This document shows, piece after piece, positions 39,177 to 50,168 of a stretch of 64,000 bases of DNA (position 1 is the stretch's first letter; every line of letters begins with the position of its first letter). Source of the stretch: Lycocorax pyrrhopterus obiensis (lineage: Eukaryota > Chordata > Aves > Passeriformes > Paradisaeidae); assembly GCA_014706295.1 (NCBI GenBank), contig JACSVZ010000002.1:24524757-24588756 (forward strand), given 5' to 3'. The notes below the pieces were generated by a model. It was given only the letters and a program-made list of their open reading frames with translations. It was not told the origin of the DNA and did no database searches. The translations under genes and the position numbers were made by a program.

Positions 39177-42100
39177 GCAGTAAGTCTGCTTTTTGCTCAT
39201 AGAGTGCTACAAAACTGAGTATAGTGACTTCTTTTCATCCAGCTTTTAAAAATTCTAACATACTTGTATTCAATCATGTTACTTATCTTTTCTCTCTGTT
39301 GTGCTTAAACTGGGGAATGTTCTTCGGGATATCTGTCTGTTATCCATTGATAAGTCAATTCCTATTTTCTTTCCCTGTTCACCTGTGGATGGTTGAATGT
39401 CTGTATATTACTGTATATTCCTTATAATATCTATTTGTGCATTCACATTTAAGATCCTACTGGAAGAAAATTTGCCATGATGCAGAGTAATGTGAACTTC
39501 TTATAGGAGTTTGTGGTAGTTCACGTGAGAGGGTGAGTCCTGACTAGGAGCACCAGCAGCACATAAAGTTGATGTACCTGCTTCATTCTTGTACAAAAGT
39601 GGGATTAATTATTACCTGTTCAAAATGAACAAATATGTTTAAGATAGCTGAGCAGCTGTGCAGACATTTTCTTGGGAGGAAGAATGCATTTTATGTGGGG
39701 CTGACAGATGCTGATGACAGATTTCGGAGCCTCTGATGGCTGACTCATGGTTGTGTCAGGAGGACTGCAGTGGGCACCCACGTTGTTGAAGGATTTGAGG
39801 CAGTGGTGGCCTGATTGTCAGAAGGGTGGCTGCTTTCAAGCTGGAGAGAAGCAGCACTCACTGCTGGATATGCCTGATTCAGAGAATTTACTTGAGCATC
39901 CACAAGCCAGGCTTAGAGCAGGCGAATGTGCAAGAGCTGGCAGCAATGTGTGTGTTCGATGTGCATGAGGAGCTTGGCAGTTGTTGCTGGATGACTGATC
40001 TCACGCAGCAGGCAAGGTTGCAAAGCTGATATCCTTGAAACCCATTCTATGATTTGCTTATGAGCTTGCCCAAAGAGAAGCCCCATGGGAAGTAACATGG
40101 CTTTGCCACTGAAGCTCAGGAGGGGTGATATTCAGCCTATATACTTCTTTACTTCATTTTTCTATGTGTTTGGGGTTTTTTTCATTTTCTTTATGCTGTG
40201 GCATTTGTTTTGACTGACATTTTCAAATGTACAATAATGGAGATCTGTACTCTTTAACTGTAAAGAAAAAATTGTAGGGTGGTCTAACTATTTCAATTAA
40301 ATTCCAGTTTCTTTGGAATAGATGTTGGCTCAGACCTGAGTAGGGAAAAATAAACTCCATTTAAAACTCCAGGCAAAAAACGACCGAGGAGTCTGTGATC
40401 AGGGATTGCTTAAAGTTTTTCTGTGACTTGGAGCTGATGCAATAGCTGGTGCCTGTGTGCCCTTTGGATCTTCTTTTTCCTCTTTTCTTTTTTGGCTACT
40501 GCATCTTTTACATTGTTAATGTGTCTTATGTTGCCGTGTGCCCATTTTATTCTATTGTACCAGGCAACTTAGCTTTTCCTTCCCCATAATATTGTTTGTA
40601 CACAATTTGGGGGGGTTTGTGTGATATTGTTTTTAAGAGCTCTGATAACCTTCTGGGTTGTAAGTTTTATGCAGATGTGATTGGTGACTCAATGTCACTG
40701 GGTGATATACTGCATAACCACTTAGAAAATGAAGAAAACTTACAAATATGTGAGGGATGATTGAGAAAGCAGACGGTAGCAAGTTCAGCTATTGGCAACT
40801 TAGTGATTTAGAATATACTGCTCTGGCTTTTTAAAGTACAGCTTTGAACCCTTTTTAAATGTGTCCATGCTGCCACTAGCTGGGGCCAGGTCTGTGTGGT
40901 GCATTTATCTGCTTAGTGGTGGTATTTATCTGCTCAATGGTAGGCACTGCCTCATTCCTGTGTGGTATTCTGTGGTGGTGTTATAGAAGGGTTTTTATCC
41001 TTACACTGTGAGGGAATTTTCTCCTTTATTTTGCAGTGTAGCTCTGTCTTAACCTAAAACAGTACTAGACAGACCCAATCACCCTAGTCATCTCAGTAAA
41101 TTTAGTTCCTGTGGTGACAACTGTGATGACTTCTGTAGCAAGAGGGAACAGAATAGAGAATACAGAATGCAAAAGGAGTATTGTAGAAACACACATTTTG
41201 TGTTGTTAATTGCTCTTGGGATTGTTCTTGGTCTTCTAACCATGAGTGTTTGAAAAGTAGTGAGAAGCCAATCCATATTTTTCCTTTTGCAAGGGTTACT
41301 GGATCACAGGAGTGATATTTGAAGTTTGGTTAGCAGAATAAGTCCTTATCTGTGTCGGAAATTTTGGATGAAGTAGTATCTGTGAGAGAGCAAGTACTGA
41401 ATGTGACTACGATCTTTCTAGGATCAACCAAACAAAATCATGAAACACTATAGTTTTTCCTGGTTTGGGACAAACTTTCATTCAAATGATAGTGTTTGGT
41501 CTGTCTGACTAAGGTAATCTGTTATAAGGAACTTTGCATCTGGTACAAGGGTTTGTGTCAAGAGTTTTTCTTCTTGGTTGTTTTTTTTGGTTTGTTGTTT
41601 CATTTTTTGTGAATTGATTGGGGGAGGGGAGGAATAGCCAAAAAATACATATGTCTTAATCTCAACAAGACAAAAGTGGACTCACAGTGTTTCTGTTACA
41701 CTAAATGAGAGGTTTTGTCCTCTACACCCAGCCGGAAGCAAATAACCAAGAAGGCAGGAGGTGCTTTCTGAACCTCATTAGTCTCAACTTTTCAGAACGG
41801 GTTTACGGGAAATTGCACAAGACAGAGAGTACAGCCTTGGTGATTCTTTAAATTCCTTCTATATAAAGCAGAGGAAAGGAATTATGATACGTATTTCTGT
41901 ACTGTCCTACCTGATGACATTTGCAGTTATGTAGCTTCAAGGCTCTTTGTAGTTCTCTGGAGTTGAAATTCTTGAACCATATTTGTGACAGGTGAATAAG
42001 GTTTGAACACTTAAATTTTGCTTCTGTTGATTTAAAATTGTAGGCTGTGATGAAAACTGGCAATTAGCTCTGTCATCCTAGTGTCAAATATAGGAGTCTC

Positions 42101-43092
42101 TCAGACCTATCTTCAAAATAGGACCTGATTCATGCTTTATTTGTCTTTCTAGTCACTAGAAATGAGAGTACATATTTGTTTTTTTCTTGCACTGAGTTAG
42201 GTGCCAATAGTAGAAATAATACTGAGTGATTTTCTTTGGTGTAGATTTACTTTATTTCACTTTCACTTTTTTGAAACTTTGGAAACTATGTAAACAAACA
42301 AGATAAATTATATATGCATTTAAAATGGAGTTCTGGATACGGCTGTATTGTGTTATCACCATTCCATTTTCCAGGCTCACTTACATTCTAAAAACATTGA
42401 GGACCACCTGTTTCACCTTGCTTTCACTTACTTACAGACCCCTTTCACCGCAGATGTTGTCTTTCCCACTGACAGCTACTAGAAGGGGTTCAGAAGCAAA
42501 TTCCAAATAGAGACACTTGTAAACTCTTACAAATTTTTGACTAGAGACTTCAAGCCTGTCTCGTCATTGAACAGAGTCATATTTGAACAGGGATCCTGAA
42601 CAAGTGGCAAGAAATGATCTGGTCTTCACAAAAGTGAAATTATTATATGAAAGACTTCAGCTTCTCATTTGCCTTTATGAATCCTTTTTCATAGACTTTC
42701 TCTGCCTTTGTTTTTCCAACTGATCTTCTCAGCAGTGTTTCTATTTTGACATGTTGCAACTGGAGATCATGTCTTGCTCTTTTATTTGTAGTTTTGGGCA
42801 TCATCTGTGCTGTCTGCCCCATATTCATACATGAAAGTCCTGATATCCTAAAATATCAAATTTAGTAGAATGTAGACTTGCATCTTTTAGGAATAATGTT
42901 TTTTAAGATTCACTGTGTTCTTTTGGATTCCTACTCCACTGCCAGGGTCACAAACATTACATGTACAAATTTGCTGTTCTATATAAAATAAGGAGCTTTT
43001 GCAGGGTGGGAGTGTTACAATAATGTGGTGGTGGTGATTAGTAGAAAAGCAGAGAGCCAATTTAAAGGAATAGGTTGATATACTGACCGTGG

Positions 43093-43517
43093 TGTCGTGG
43101 GTTCACCTTGGCCAGCCGCTAGCTCACTCCCCCTCTTCAACAGGACAGGGGAGAAAATACAGTACCAAGGCCTGGCTGTCGAGAAAAGTCAGGAAGACTG
43201 GTCACCATTTACCGTCACGGTAAAAAGCAGACTTGGCTGGGGGAAAATTATTTTAATTTCCTGCCAATTAAAGTAGATTTGTGTAGTGAGAAGCAAAGGC
43301 AAATTAAAACAAGATATTCCACCATCCTCTTCCCCTTATTCCCAAGTTCAGCTTCAGCTCTTCATTCCTGAGTCATCTACCTCACTCCCCACCCCAACTA
43401 ACACAGCAGGATGGGGAGGGGAAGTTGTAGTCTAGTCCATAACACATCCTCTCTGCTATTCTTTCCTCCTCACACTTTTTCCTTCCTGCAGCTTGGGTCC
43501 TGCCCATGGGTTGCAGT
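43093..43517. mobile_element. Avian endogenous retroviral LTR-like fragment (solo, non-coding)
   Basis: The block starts tgtcgtgggttcaccttgg, then ctcactccccctcttcaaca, ggacaggggagaaaat, tcaccatttaccgtcacggt, aattttaatttcctgccaat-like sequence, and later atggggaggggaagttgt and ctcctcacactttttccttc. I recognise this as an interspersed repeat of LTR type common in bird genomes. Only the LTR-like part is present: no gag, pol or env coding sequence is seen beside it. It appears truncated at the downstream end, about 43517, before a repeated 'gggtcc...cccatgggttgca' region that longer copies carry. Family name and orientation are uncertain. Confidence 0.7.
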
Positions 43518-43918
43518 GCCAAATCTTTATTTATTTGTATGTTCCTGTGCTCTCTGCTTTGGGCCTTATGTTTTAATTGTTTTGTAAAAGAACCTGAAAT
43601 CCAACAACGGATAAGATATCGTATTAGGCCATTTAACAGCTGGAATTTGTACTACTACCATCAAAACAGAAATAATTTGAATATAGCCGAGTTGCCTTTT
43701 TCTACCGGTTTTCAATTATAAAATCAATCGTTCATTAGACTTTCTGCCTAGTTTAATCTAGTTTGTGCTTTGTTCATTTAAATTTCTTGCAAATTAAAAG
43801 TGGTAATGTCGCCATACAATTCTCTGAAGGTCCCTCATCTCATTTTAAAGTAAAATGAAATATTTACCCCAGAAATGTTTTACATGTGAATATTTAAATA
43901 TATTTTGTTATCCTTGAT

Positions 43919-43977
43919 GTGGGGGTTTTTTTGTTTGTTTTTGTTTTGTTGGGGGGGGGGTTGTTTGTTTGTTTTGT
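43919..43977. repeat. G/T-only tract with a ten-G run
   Basis: The tract consists of G and T only, with (GTTT)n units on both sides of ten consecutive G at 43951-43960. Strong purine/pyrimidine skew; difficult to sequence. Confidence 0.85.
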
Positions 43978-44637
43978 AAAGCACTCAAATCTGGAATTGA
44001 TTTGGTTTCTTTCATTATGGATTTTTCACCAAAAATTTCACCAAAGCTTTCACTCCTCTATTAGGCATGGTGTTTGCTCTTCTGAATTAAAATTTAATTG
44101 ACCTATTAGCATAATATCATGGTACAGGTATTTCCAAGAAGTGTTTTTCATTGATGAGACTGGCGAATACAAACCTACTACCACCAGTATATTCCCTTTT
44201 TTGCCAAAAAGAGTGAGTCCTATTCCAAATAAAAATTAAGTCAGTAAAACATTCACCATCATCACTGAAGCAGATAGAAAAAAGAATGGCCTGGTGGTTT
44301 TGTCTCCGGTTAAGAGCTGAATCCCATGTCATGCCGGAAAATGTGCTTGGACCAGCCCCAAAATAGCTGGCTGGAGTTCCAGCAGTGGGGCTGTGAACAC
44401 CAGGCTGCCACCAGGAGCTGGGGAAAAAAGGGAGTTGCTTTGGTGCTTGTAGTCAGTGCTGCCTGCTATTGCTGTGTGTGACACCACTGGCAGCCTGGCT
44501 TGGTGTGGAGGTCCAGTTCTCCAAAGAGATGGGACACAGCTGTGCTTTGCCATGCCCTAAGTTACCCAAATTACTGGGGATGTAACATCACAGACTGCGC
44601 TGACAAGTCAGTCGCCACCTTGATCAAGTATTCAGGG

Positions 44638-45312
44638 CTAAAAAAGACATTCCCTATCATTGTCCATCAAATCACTCACATTTCTCCATGAAACTTTAGC
44701 TTCTTGGCTCCTGGAATAGAACTGATGAAAGCTTAGGTGTGGTCTGATTAATGTTTTTATCATTTGCTTCTGCCCTTCCTGCCTGCATCTGTGGTTGTCT
44801 CTTGCATTTTCTATCCCCAGATCGTAAAATCTTTGGATTTTATCATCTCTTTGCCTGGCAGGGTTTCCCTCTCCACCCCCAGCTCCCAAAGCTTCATTCT
44901 GCCCTTTGGTCAGAAATTCTTTCATTGTCATCCCTTTAAAAGTTGGCCTTTTGCAGCATTTTGGTTTTAAAATGTACTGCTTAGTAATAAATCTCAAATG
45001 AGAGCAAGAAGGGTCTGTTATGTGGTAATATACAATGGACTGTGGTATGGACAAAGAATGTCTGTAAGCTATATACTTGGATAAAGTAGCTCTTCTTTGG
45101 GTCAGTTTTGTGCATAACATTCCTCCTGGGAAGTTACTTTGGGTAAATCTAGAAACTAAGGTTTTGATCTGTGAAATTGAAGTGAAAGATGGGAATATAA
45201 CTGCCTGGTAGACAAAACTAAAGATAAAATCAGTAATAACAGTAGTTTGGCAATAAAAGTATTGACTGATATAAAAAAAAAAATCTAAAGAAAAGCATTT
45301 GTGAGGTGCCAA
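44638..45312 (-). other. Unrecognised 224-codon ORF, minus strand, inside the long intron
   Basis: The longest open frame in the window. It starts at an ATG (MAPHKCFSLDFFFYISQYF) with a hydrophobic N-terminal third (FFFYISQYFYC, DFIFSFVYQAVIF), then turns basic and hydrophilic. The C-terminal half carries GAGGGEGNPARQRDDK and NARDNHRCRQEGQKQ. A frame this long is unusual in DNA this AT-rich, but the window was searched in six frames. I recognise no domain, see no promoter, poly(A) signal or retrocopy A-tail, and the hydrophobic part comes from T-rich sequence. It might be a decayed retrocopy, a lineage-specific gene or chance; the last is most likely. Confidence 0.15.
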
Positions 45313-46911
45313 ACCTGAGATTATCTATTATAATTCTGCTATAGATCCATACAAAATTAGCAAAATCTCTCTCATTCCAGATATCTTTAAACAGTTCTGT
45401 CTTTACGTGCACATACTTTCTTACTGCTCCTCAGAGCATTAATTTACTGATGGGGGCTCTGTAAAGGCAAGAAAATTAGGTTGTTATGTTAAACACATTT
45501 CCATATTGATGTTGTTTCATTGTACTGCTTAAGGTCCCAGTAGGAACTTTAAGATTGTGTATATTTTAAGAAAAATTCTTTCCAAGTAAAAGTTTGGAAA
45601 AGTAGCCATTTTTTAATTCTGACAGTCTAGACTATTCAGTATGACCTAAGGAGAAGTGTTCTTTGCAAACCAAATTTTATGCTTAGCCTTTCCTACTGTG
45701 TTTTCCTTTCAGCAGGGAAAGGATGCACAAAGATAGTTTCTGTGGGTTTAGGAAACAGATGATAGCATGCAAAGCCCCATGTTTATATGCACTGTGGTGT
45801 TTTGACTTTTTTCTAATGGTGTTTTTTGAAAACTTCAGAGCAGGTCAGTAGAGGGATGTACTCAGTGTTTGAGGTCAGCAAGTGAAAACAGAAGAGGGTC
45901 ATCTGCCCCTTATTGTGTGTGTGAGGGGTGAGGGTTTGTATCTATTTATTTGAAAGTTTCTTAGCTGGTCTTCAAGGCAGCTGAAAAAAAAAGGAGGTAA
46001 CATTATCTAATCACAGCTGCTCATTCAACTAATGACGTCAAGTAGTGACCTTTGCTTTCTCGCCATATTTCCTTTAAACTGTAAGCTATTTAATACAGCT
46101 AAAAATTACCTCATCCACCATAGCAATGTAGCCCTTTTCTGTGCTTCACTTTGTAGTGGGTTTATCAGCACTGGGCATGGGAGCCAGGTGAAGAATAATT
46201 TCTTCTTAATTGAATTTGCAGATTGGAATGTCGCGGGGAGAGGGGGAGCAATGGGCTGTGCTGGCACCAGGCCAGCATCCCAGGTTGTCAGCCCCCTGTG
46301 AACAAAGAATGCTTTAATCACTGCACGGACCAGGTGCCACGGTATGAAATACACGTGTTCAGTACTGTAGTTGTGCCTAACATGAATTTTGAGCTACGAC
46401 AGTAATTTAGCATACAAACACTACCTGCATGTGGTCTCACTCCGTGCTGACTTGACTGCTGTGTCTGAGTAAGATGATTGCATTGTGGGATGAGAGCGGG
46501 TGTCAGGTGTTATCATGGGGAAATAAAAGCACTTCTTGCCTTGTGTTGTGATCTGTTCATATGACCTTGCTGTTGGAAAGAATAATTTTGCCTTCTGATA
46601 TCATTTTCAACAGCATGTCACTTCTTCTTGCTGTTTCCAGTAAAAGTAACGAGGCTACTTAGGATGCTCCGAGATGACCTGATGTGCACATAGATAATTA
46701 CAGCAGGTGTAATTCTCAATTCAGATACTGTGAAGAATAGTGTGGTATTTCTTTTGTGAAAGGAAAGCTGGTAATTGTCAAATACTTAAAAATTAGCAGT
46801 TAAATTGCAGTTGGCAAGTCCTTGCAGTAGCAACATCTTTTTTTGTTGTTGTTTTTCTTGCTGCTTATGCCAGTCTAGAGCATGAGAATCATAGATCTGT
46901 TTTTTCTTCAG

Positions 46912-47041
46912 AATATGGTGGCATGGGCTTGGACTTCTCCTATAATATTGCAGTGGCAGAAGAGCTGGGAAATATCCGCTGTGGAGGTGTTCCTATGGCT
47001 ATTGGAGTGCAAGCTGGCATGGCTACTCCTGCTCTTACAAG
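46912..47041 (+). CDS. Acyl-CoA dehydrogenase, internal exon B (N-terminal/middle domain)
   Basis: The exon begins after the acceptor tttttcttcag and completes the split Glu codon to read EYGGMGLDFSYNIAVAEELG, then continues through GVPMAIGVQAGMATPALTR. E-Y-G-G-x-G-L-D is a hallmark of the acyl-CoA dehydrogenase family. The following helix with a paired Glu and the small-residue run (AIGVQAGMATPAL) lines the acyl-CoA binding cavity in known structures of the family. The donor is gtaatt at 47042. Length is 130 nt, entering in phase 1 and leaving in phase 2; the last two bases AG join the first G of exon C to make Arg. The exon sits about 36.5 kb from exon A, yet frame and protein alignment continue without gap, so no coding exon appears to be missing between them. 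Confidence 0.95.
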
Positions 47042-50000
47042 GTAATTTTCAGAAAGTTTGGTTTAGCCTAAAACCCAAAGTGTCATGAGTAGAGAAAAAC
47101 AACACTGTGCAGATTTACTGTCTAGCCTGAGGAAAGAACCTCCTTCCTCTCTGCTTCTCTCAGACAGTTTGGTTTAGGGGAGAAAATACTTTTTTTTTTT
47201 TTTTAATATTTTTAATGCTAGAGTATTATATGCTAAAATGTAAGCCTTGTTTAGTAGTAGGTTATATGTTTACAAACACAGAATCTTGGTGCCACAACCA
47301 ATTAAAAATTTTAATTCCACAATCCAAGTTGTTTGTGTTTGTCTTTTTTCTTAGTGAGATATGCCAGTGCAGTAATATTAAGGATGCATTTAGTTGTAAT
47401 GATTAGGATCAGTCTAATTCTGTTTTATAATTTACTTGTTCTTTTTCCAGCTTTGCAAGGTGTCAGTCCAAAAGTTGTAGCACATATATCATGCTTCCTA
47501 AATATGCCCATTCTAGAGAATTAATCATTTTTCTTTTTCTCATCAGCTATATCAGTGTTCCCACTTTAATCACTGGCTATCATTCAGGCTCCTGCTTTTG
47601 CTCAATCTGTTTTGTTGGGGTTTTTTCCTCCCTCAATAAAAGTGACAGTTACCAACTTCTTCATGTAGTAGTTCTGCAGACATTCTGTGTCGTAGCAGCA
47701 GTTTTTAAAACTAGAGCGGGGCAACGGACTGATCCAGCAGTTTGCCCCTGCAACATGGGTACACCTAAAATTCTGGAAGATGAGGTGCCGTCCCCATCAA
47801 CAACATACCTGGGAACTAATATCAAAAAAGTTAGTTTTACTATCTAATTTATTGCTTGCTGCAAAGGAGAGAAGCTGCAGCTGACAATCAGAATATATAA
47901 ACAGAACTGTGTGGACCACAGAAGTGTTACATCTGTATTTTGCCATGGTTTTACTTTCCTTTTGCCTTCTAATTACAAGATTGTATACCACCGGAATTTT
48001 TGTCTTTGTTTTCATGACATTCCACCAATGTTAGTTACGAAGTACGGAGCAAGAAAGGATGAACCACTTTCATGCAACTCAGTGTGTCAGAATCTCTCAC
48101 TTGGGACTTCTGTGTTACACAGGATCAACAAGATTCATTGACTGTAGACTTGTGTGTGTGTATGGATACCCAAATGCATAGAAATACATTTTATAGTGGT
48201 GCTAAGGCTGCACAGTTAATCACATGGGGAACTATGTTCTGGGGTATGGCCCCAACCAGAAAGCAGACATGGTCGGGTCTGTCTTGAGCTAGAGCACGAT
48301 CTCCTTGAAAGAAGAGTTTTCTAATTCTGAAGCTGTTAAACTGGGAAAAAGTGGGTATTGCATTTGTGCAAACCTCAGGTTTTTCTGGGATGCATGTAAG
48401 AGGGGTAGAATTTTACAGAAATGACATATTTCTGACAGAAAGCTAGCAGCTGAGCAAGAAACTAGCTGTCTCCTGCAAGGCACAGAGACCCTTCATCTTC
48501 TGAAGATAGAGTTGCGCGACTTTTTTTTGATTGCAAAATAATATCTTCTACAGCCACATTTTTGGAAAGAGCTGAACTGTTTTCTGGCACTCAAAACAAA
48601 GAAAGACATCAAACCAAAAATATTATTCTAAGAAAAGTTCTTCCTCTGAAAATTCTCTGTTGAAATGCTAAAGGTTAGCAAAGTTTCAAGCATCAGAAAG
48701 CATTGCCAAAAATCACCACTATCTGCTCTCATTATCTAGTTTTCCATGTTGTTGGTTGGGTTGTTTGGGGGTTTTTTTGACTAATGGATGTGCAGCTAGC
48801 CAAACTTGATTATGCCCCATGGAAAGTTAAAAAAAAAAAAGTACACTGCCTAACAGACATGGGAACTTTGTTCCAGTACGCTAGAGTAAGGAGTAAGCAC
48901 TCCAAACTCACCTCTTTGTATTTATTTGGGGTTGCTGCTGTGATTTTCAGCAGAGACAGCACTAGGAATTGAGCTCCTTGTGTGCACCAAGTGGAAGTGT
49001 CTGCCAGATCCCAGTCTGTTCTCTGGCTGTCCCATGTCCTTTGTGCCAGGGCTGGTTGGAGGGGATGGCTTAGTCTTAGCTTGAGTGGCCCCACTCCTTT
49101 GGAAGTACTGGGACTATGTTTTAGAAGGAGGCCCCAGCGAGCCTAAGGAGGCGAGTGGTGATGATGACCTGAGAAGCCTCATACCAAAGAGGAGGTTGAG
49201 GAGGAACTTGGATTTAGGGATTCCTGCACAGAGAAGACATTTCATTACCCAAGGAATTTTTCAGTCGCACAAGAGAGGTTCAAGAACTAGACCTTGAACT
49301 CATCATTCACACTGCAGAAGAAATCAGTGAATGTTAACTAGGACAAAATCAAGCATAAAATGAGATGGACCATATTTTGAATGGATACGAGCTTCTAAAC
49401 AATGGGAAAATAGTGTGTGCCTCTTAACTGAACTGAAATACAGCCAAGAGAAATCTTTGTGTTAAAATACCATCAACAGTTTGCTGTTTCCCTTTTTATT
49501 TTTGTAGAGATAAAAGAACAGCTGAGAAGAAGCATTAATGGATTTTACAGTGTGATTTAAAAGCAGATGTGAAATAGAAATAATTTAAATACAGATATTT
49601 GCAAAGGGTGCCCATCACATGTCATAACTTTTCAGTCATCACTAAAACCTGGCAAAGAGCTGGTGCAGAAGTCAGAAGATAAACAGAGAGCAGGTCCTCC
49701 GTCCTGGCTGGCTTCAGGAGCATAGAAGGGAATCCTCAGGGGTTATGTTTATTCAGATCTGGAACTTTTAAAGCAACAGTCATAAAAATGGATTTTGGGC
49801 ATCTAGGCCACACATTTCTGTGGGAGTAAGATGCCTGAATACTTTTTAAAACTTGTTTGAAATTATTGTGGCTGCACTTCTGGTGAAGACTTCCACAGCT
49901 TTGGAAGGTATCTATTCTATCTTTTGGCTCTGGGACAGCTTTAACCTGGCCATAGGAAAATTGATCACTGGGTGGGTAGAACAAGATTTGTAACTAATTT

Positions 50001-50061
50001 CTAAATAAAATTTACCTTCATAAGCTTTTAATATTCTATCTTTTTCATTATATTGTTGCAG
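47042..50061 (+). other. Intron of the ACAD gene, about 3.0 kb
   Basis: Donor gtaatt, acceptor attgttgcag. It holds a T run at 47190-47204 and otherwise no recognised repeat or gene; open frames here are short and unsupported. Confidence 0.9.
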
Positions 50062-50168
50062 GTTTGGTTCCCATGAGTTGAAAAAACAGTTCCTCGTACC
50101 AACTATAGCTGGTGATTTTGTGGCTTGCTTGGGAATCAGTGAAGCTGGAGCTGGATCAGATGTTGCAA
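50062..50168 (+). CDS. Acyl-CoA dehydrogenase, internal exon C (FAD-binding signature)
   Basis: After the acceptor attgttgcag, the exon completes an Arg codon and reads FGSHELKKQFLVPTIAGDFV, then ACLGISEAGAGSDVA. The stretch GISEAGAGSDVA is the acyl-CoA dehydrogenase signature (PROSITE PS00072 type: G/A-[LIVM]-[ST]-E-x-x-[GSAN]-G-[ST]-D). In solved family members this loop contacts the FAD isoalloxazine ring and the substrate thioester region. The preceding G-S-x-E-x-K-x-x-F-L-x-P is also typical (HGSEEQKxxFLP in relatives). The donor is the near-perfect gtaagt at 50169. Length is 107 nt, entering phase 2 and leaving phase 1. The split codon with exon D gives Asn (A|AT) after SDVA, a position where most relatives have Gly, Ser or Ala. 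Confidence 0.96.

Larger units (their letters stand above)
10377..46911 (+). other. Intron of the ACAD gene, about 36.5 kb
   Basis: It opens with gtggga and closes with a pyrimidine-rich acceptor tttttcttcag. Because exons A and B join in frame within the conserved E-Y-G-G motif, no coding exon is required inside. It contains five CR1 fragments, one LTR-like block and several microsatellites, each listed separately. No nested gene was recognised. The longest unexplained open frames are 224 codons (44638-45312, minus) and 137 codons (37124-37537, minus). Confidence 0.88.

Noticed and set aside
39710..40055. Stretch ending in 'aaacccattctatgattt', resembling a CR1 tail
   Set aside because: Only the last dozen or so bases fit the CR1 terminus, and the sequence before it does not follow the CR1 3' end; too little to call.
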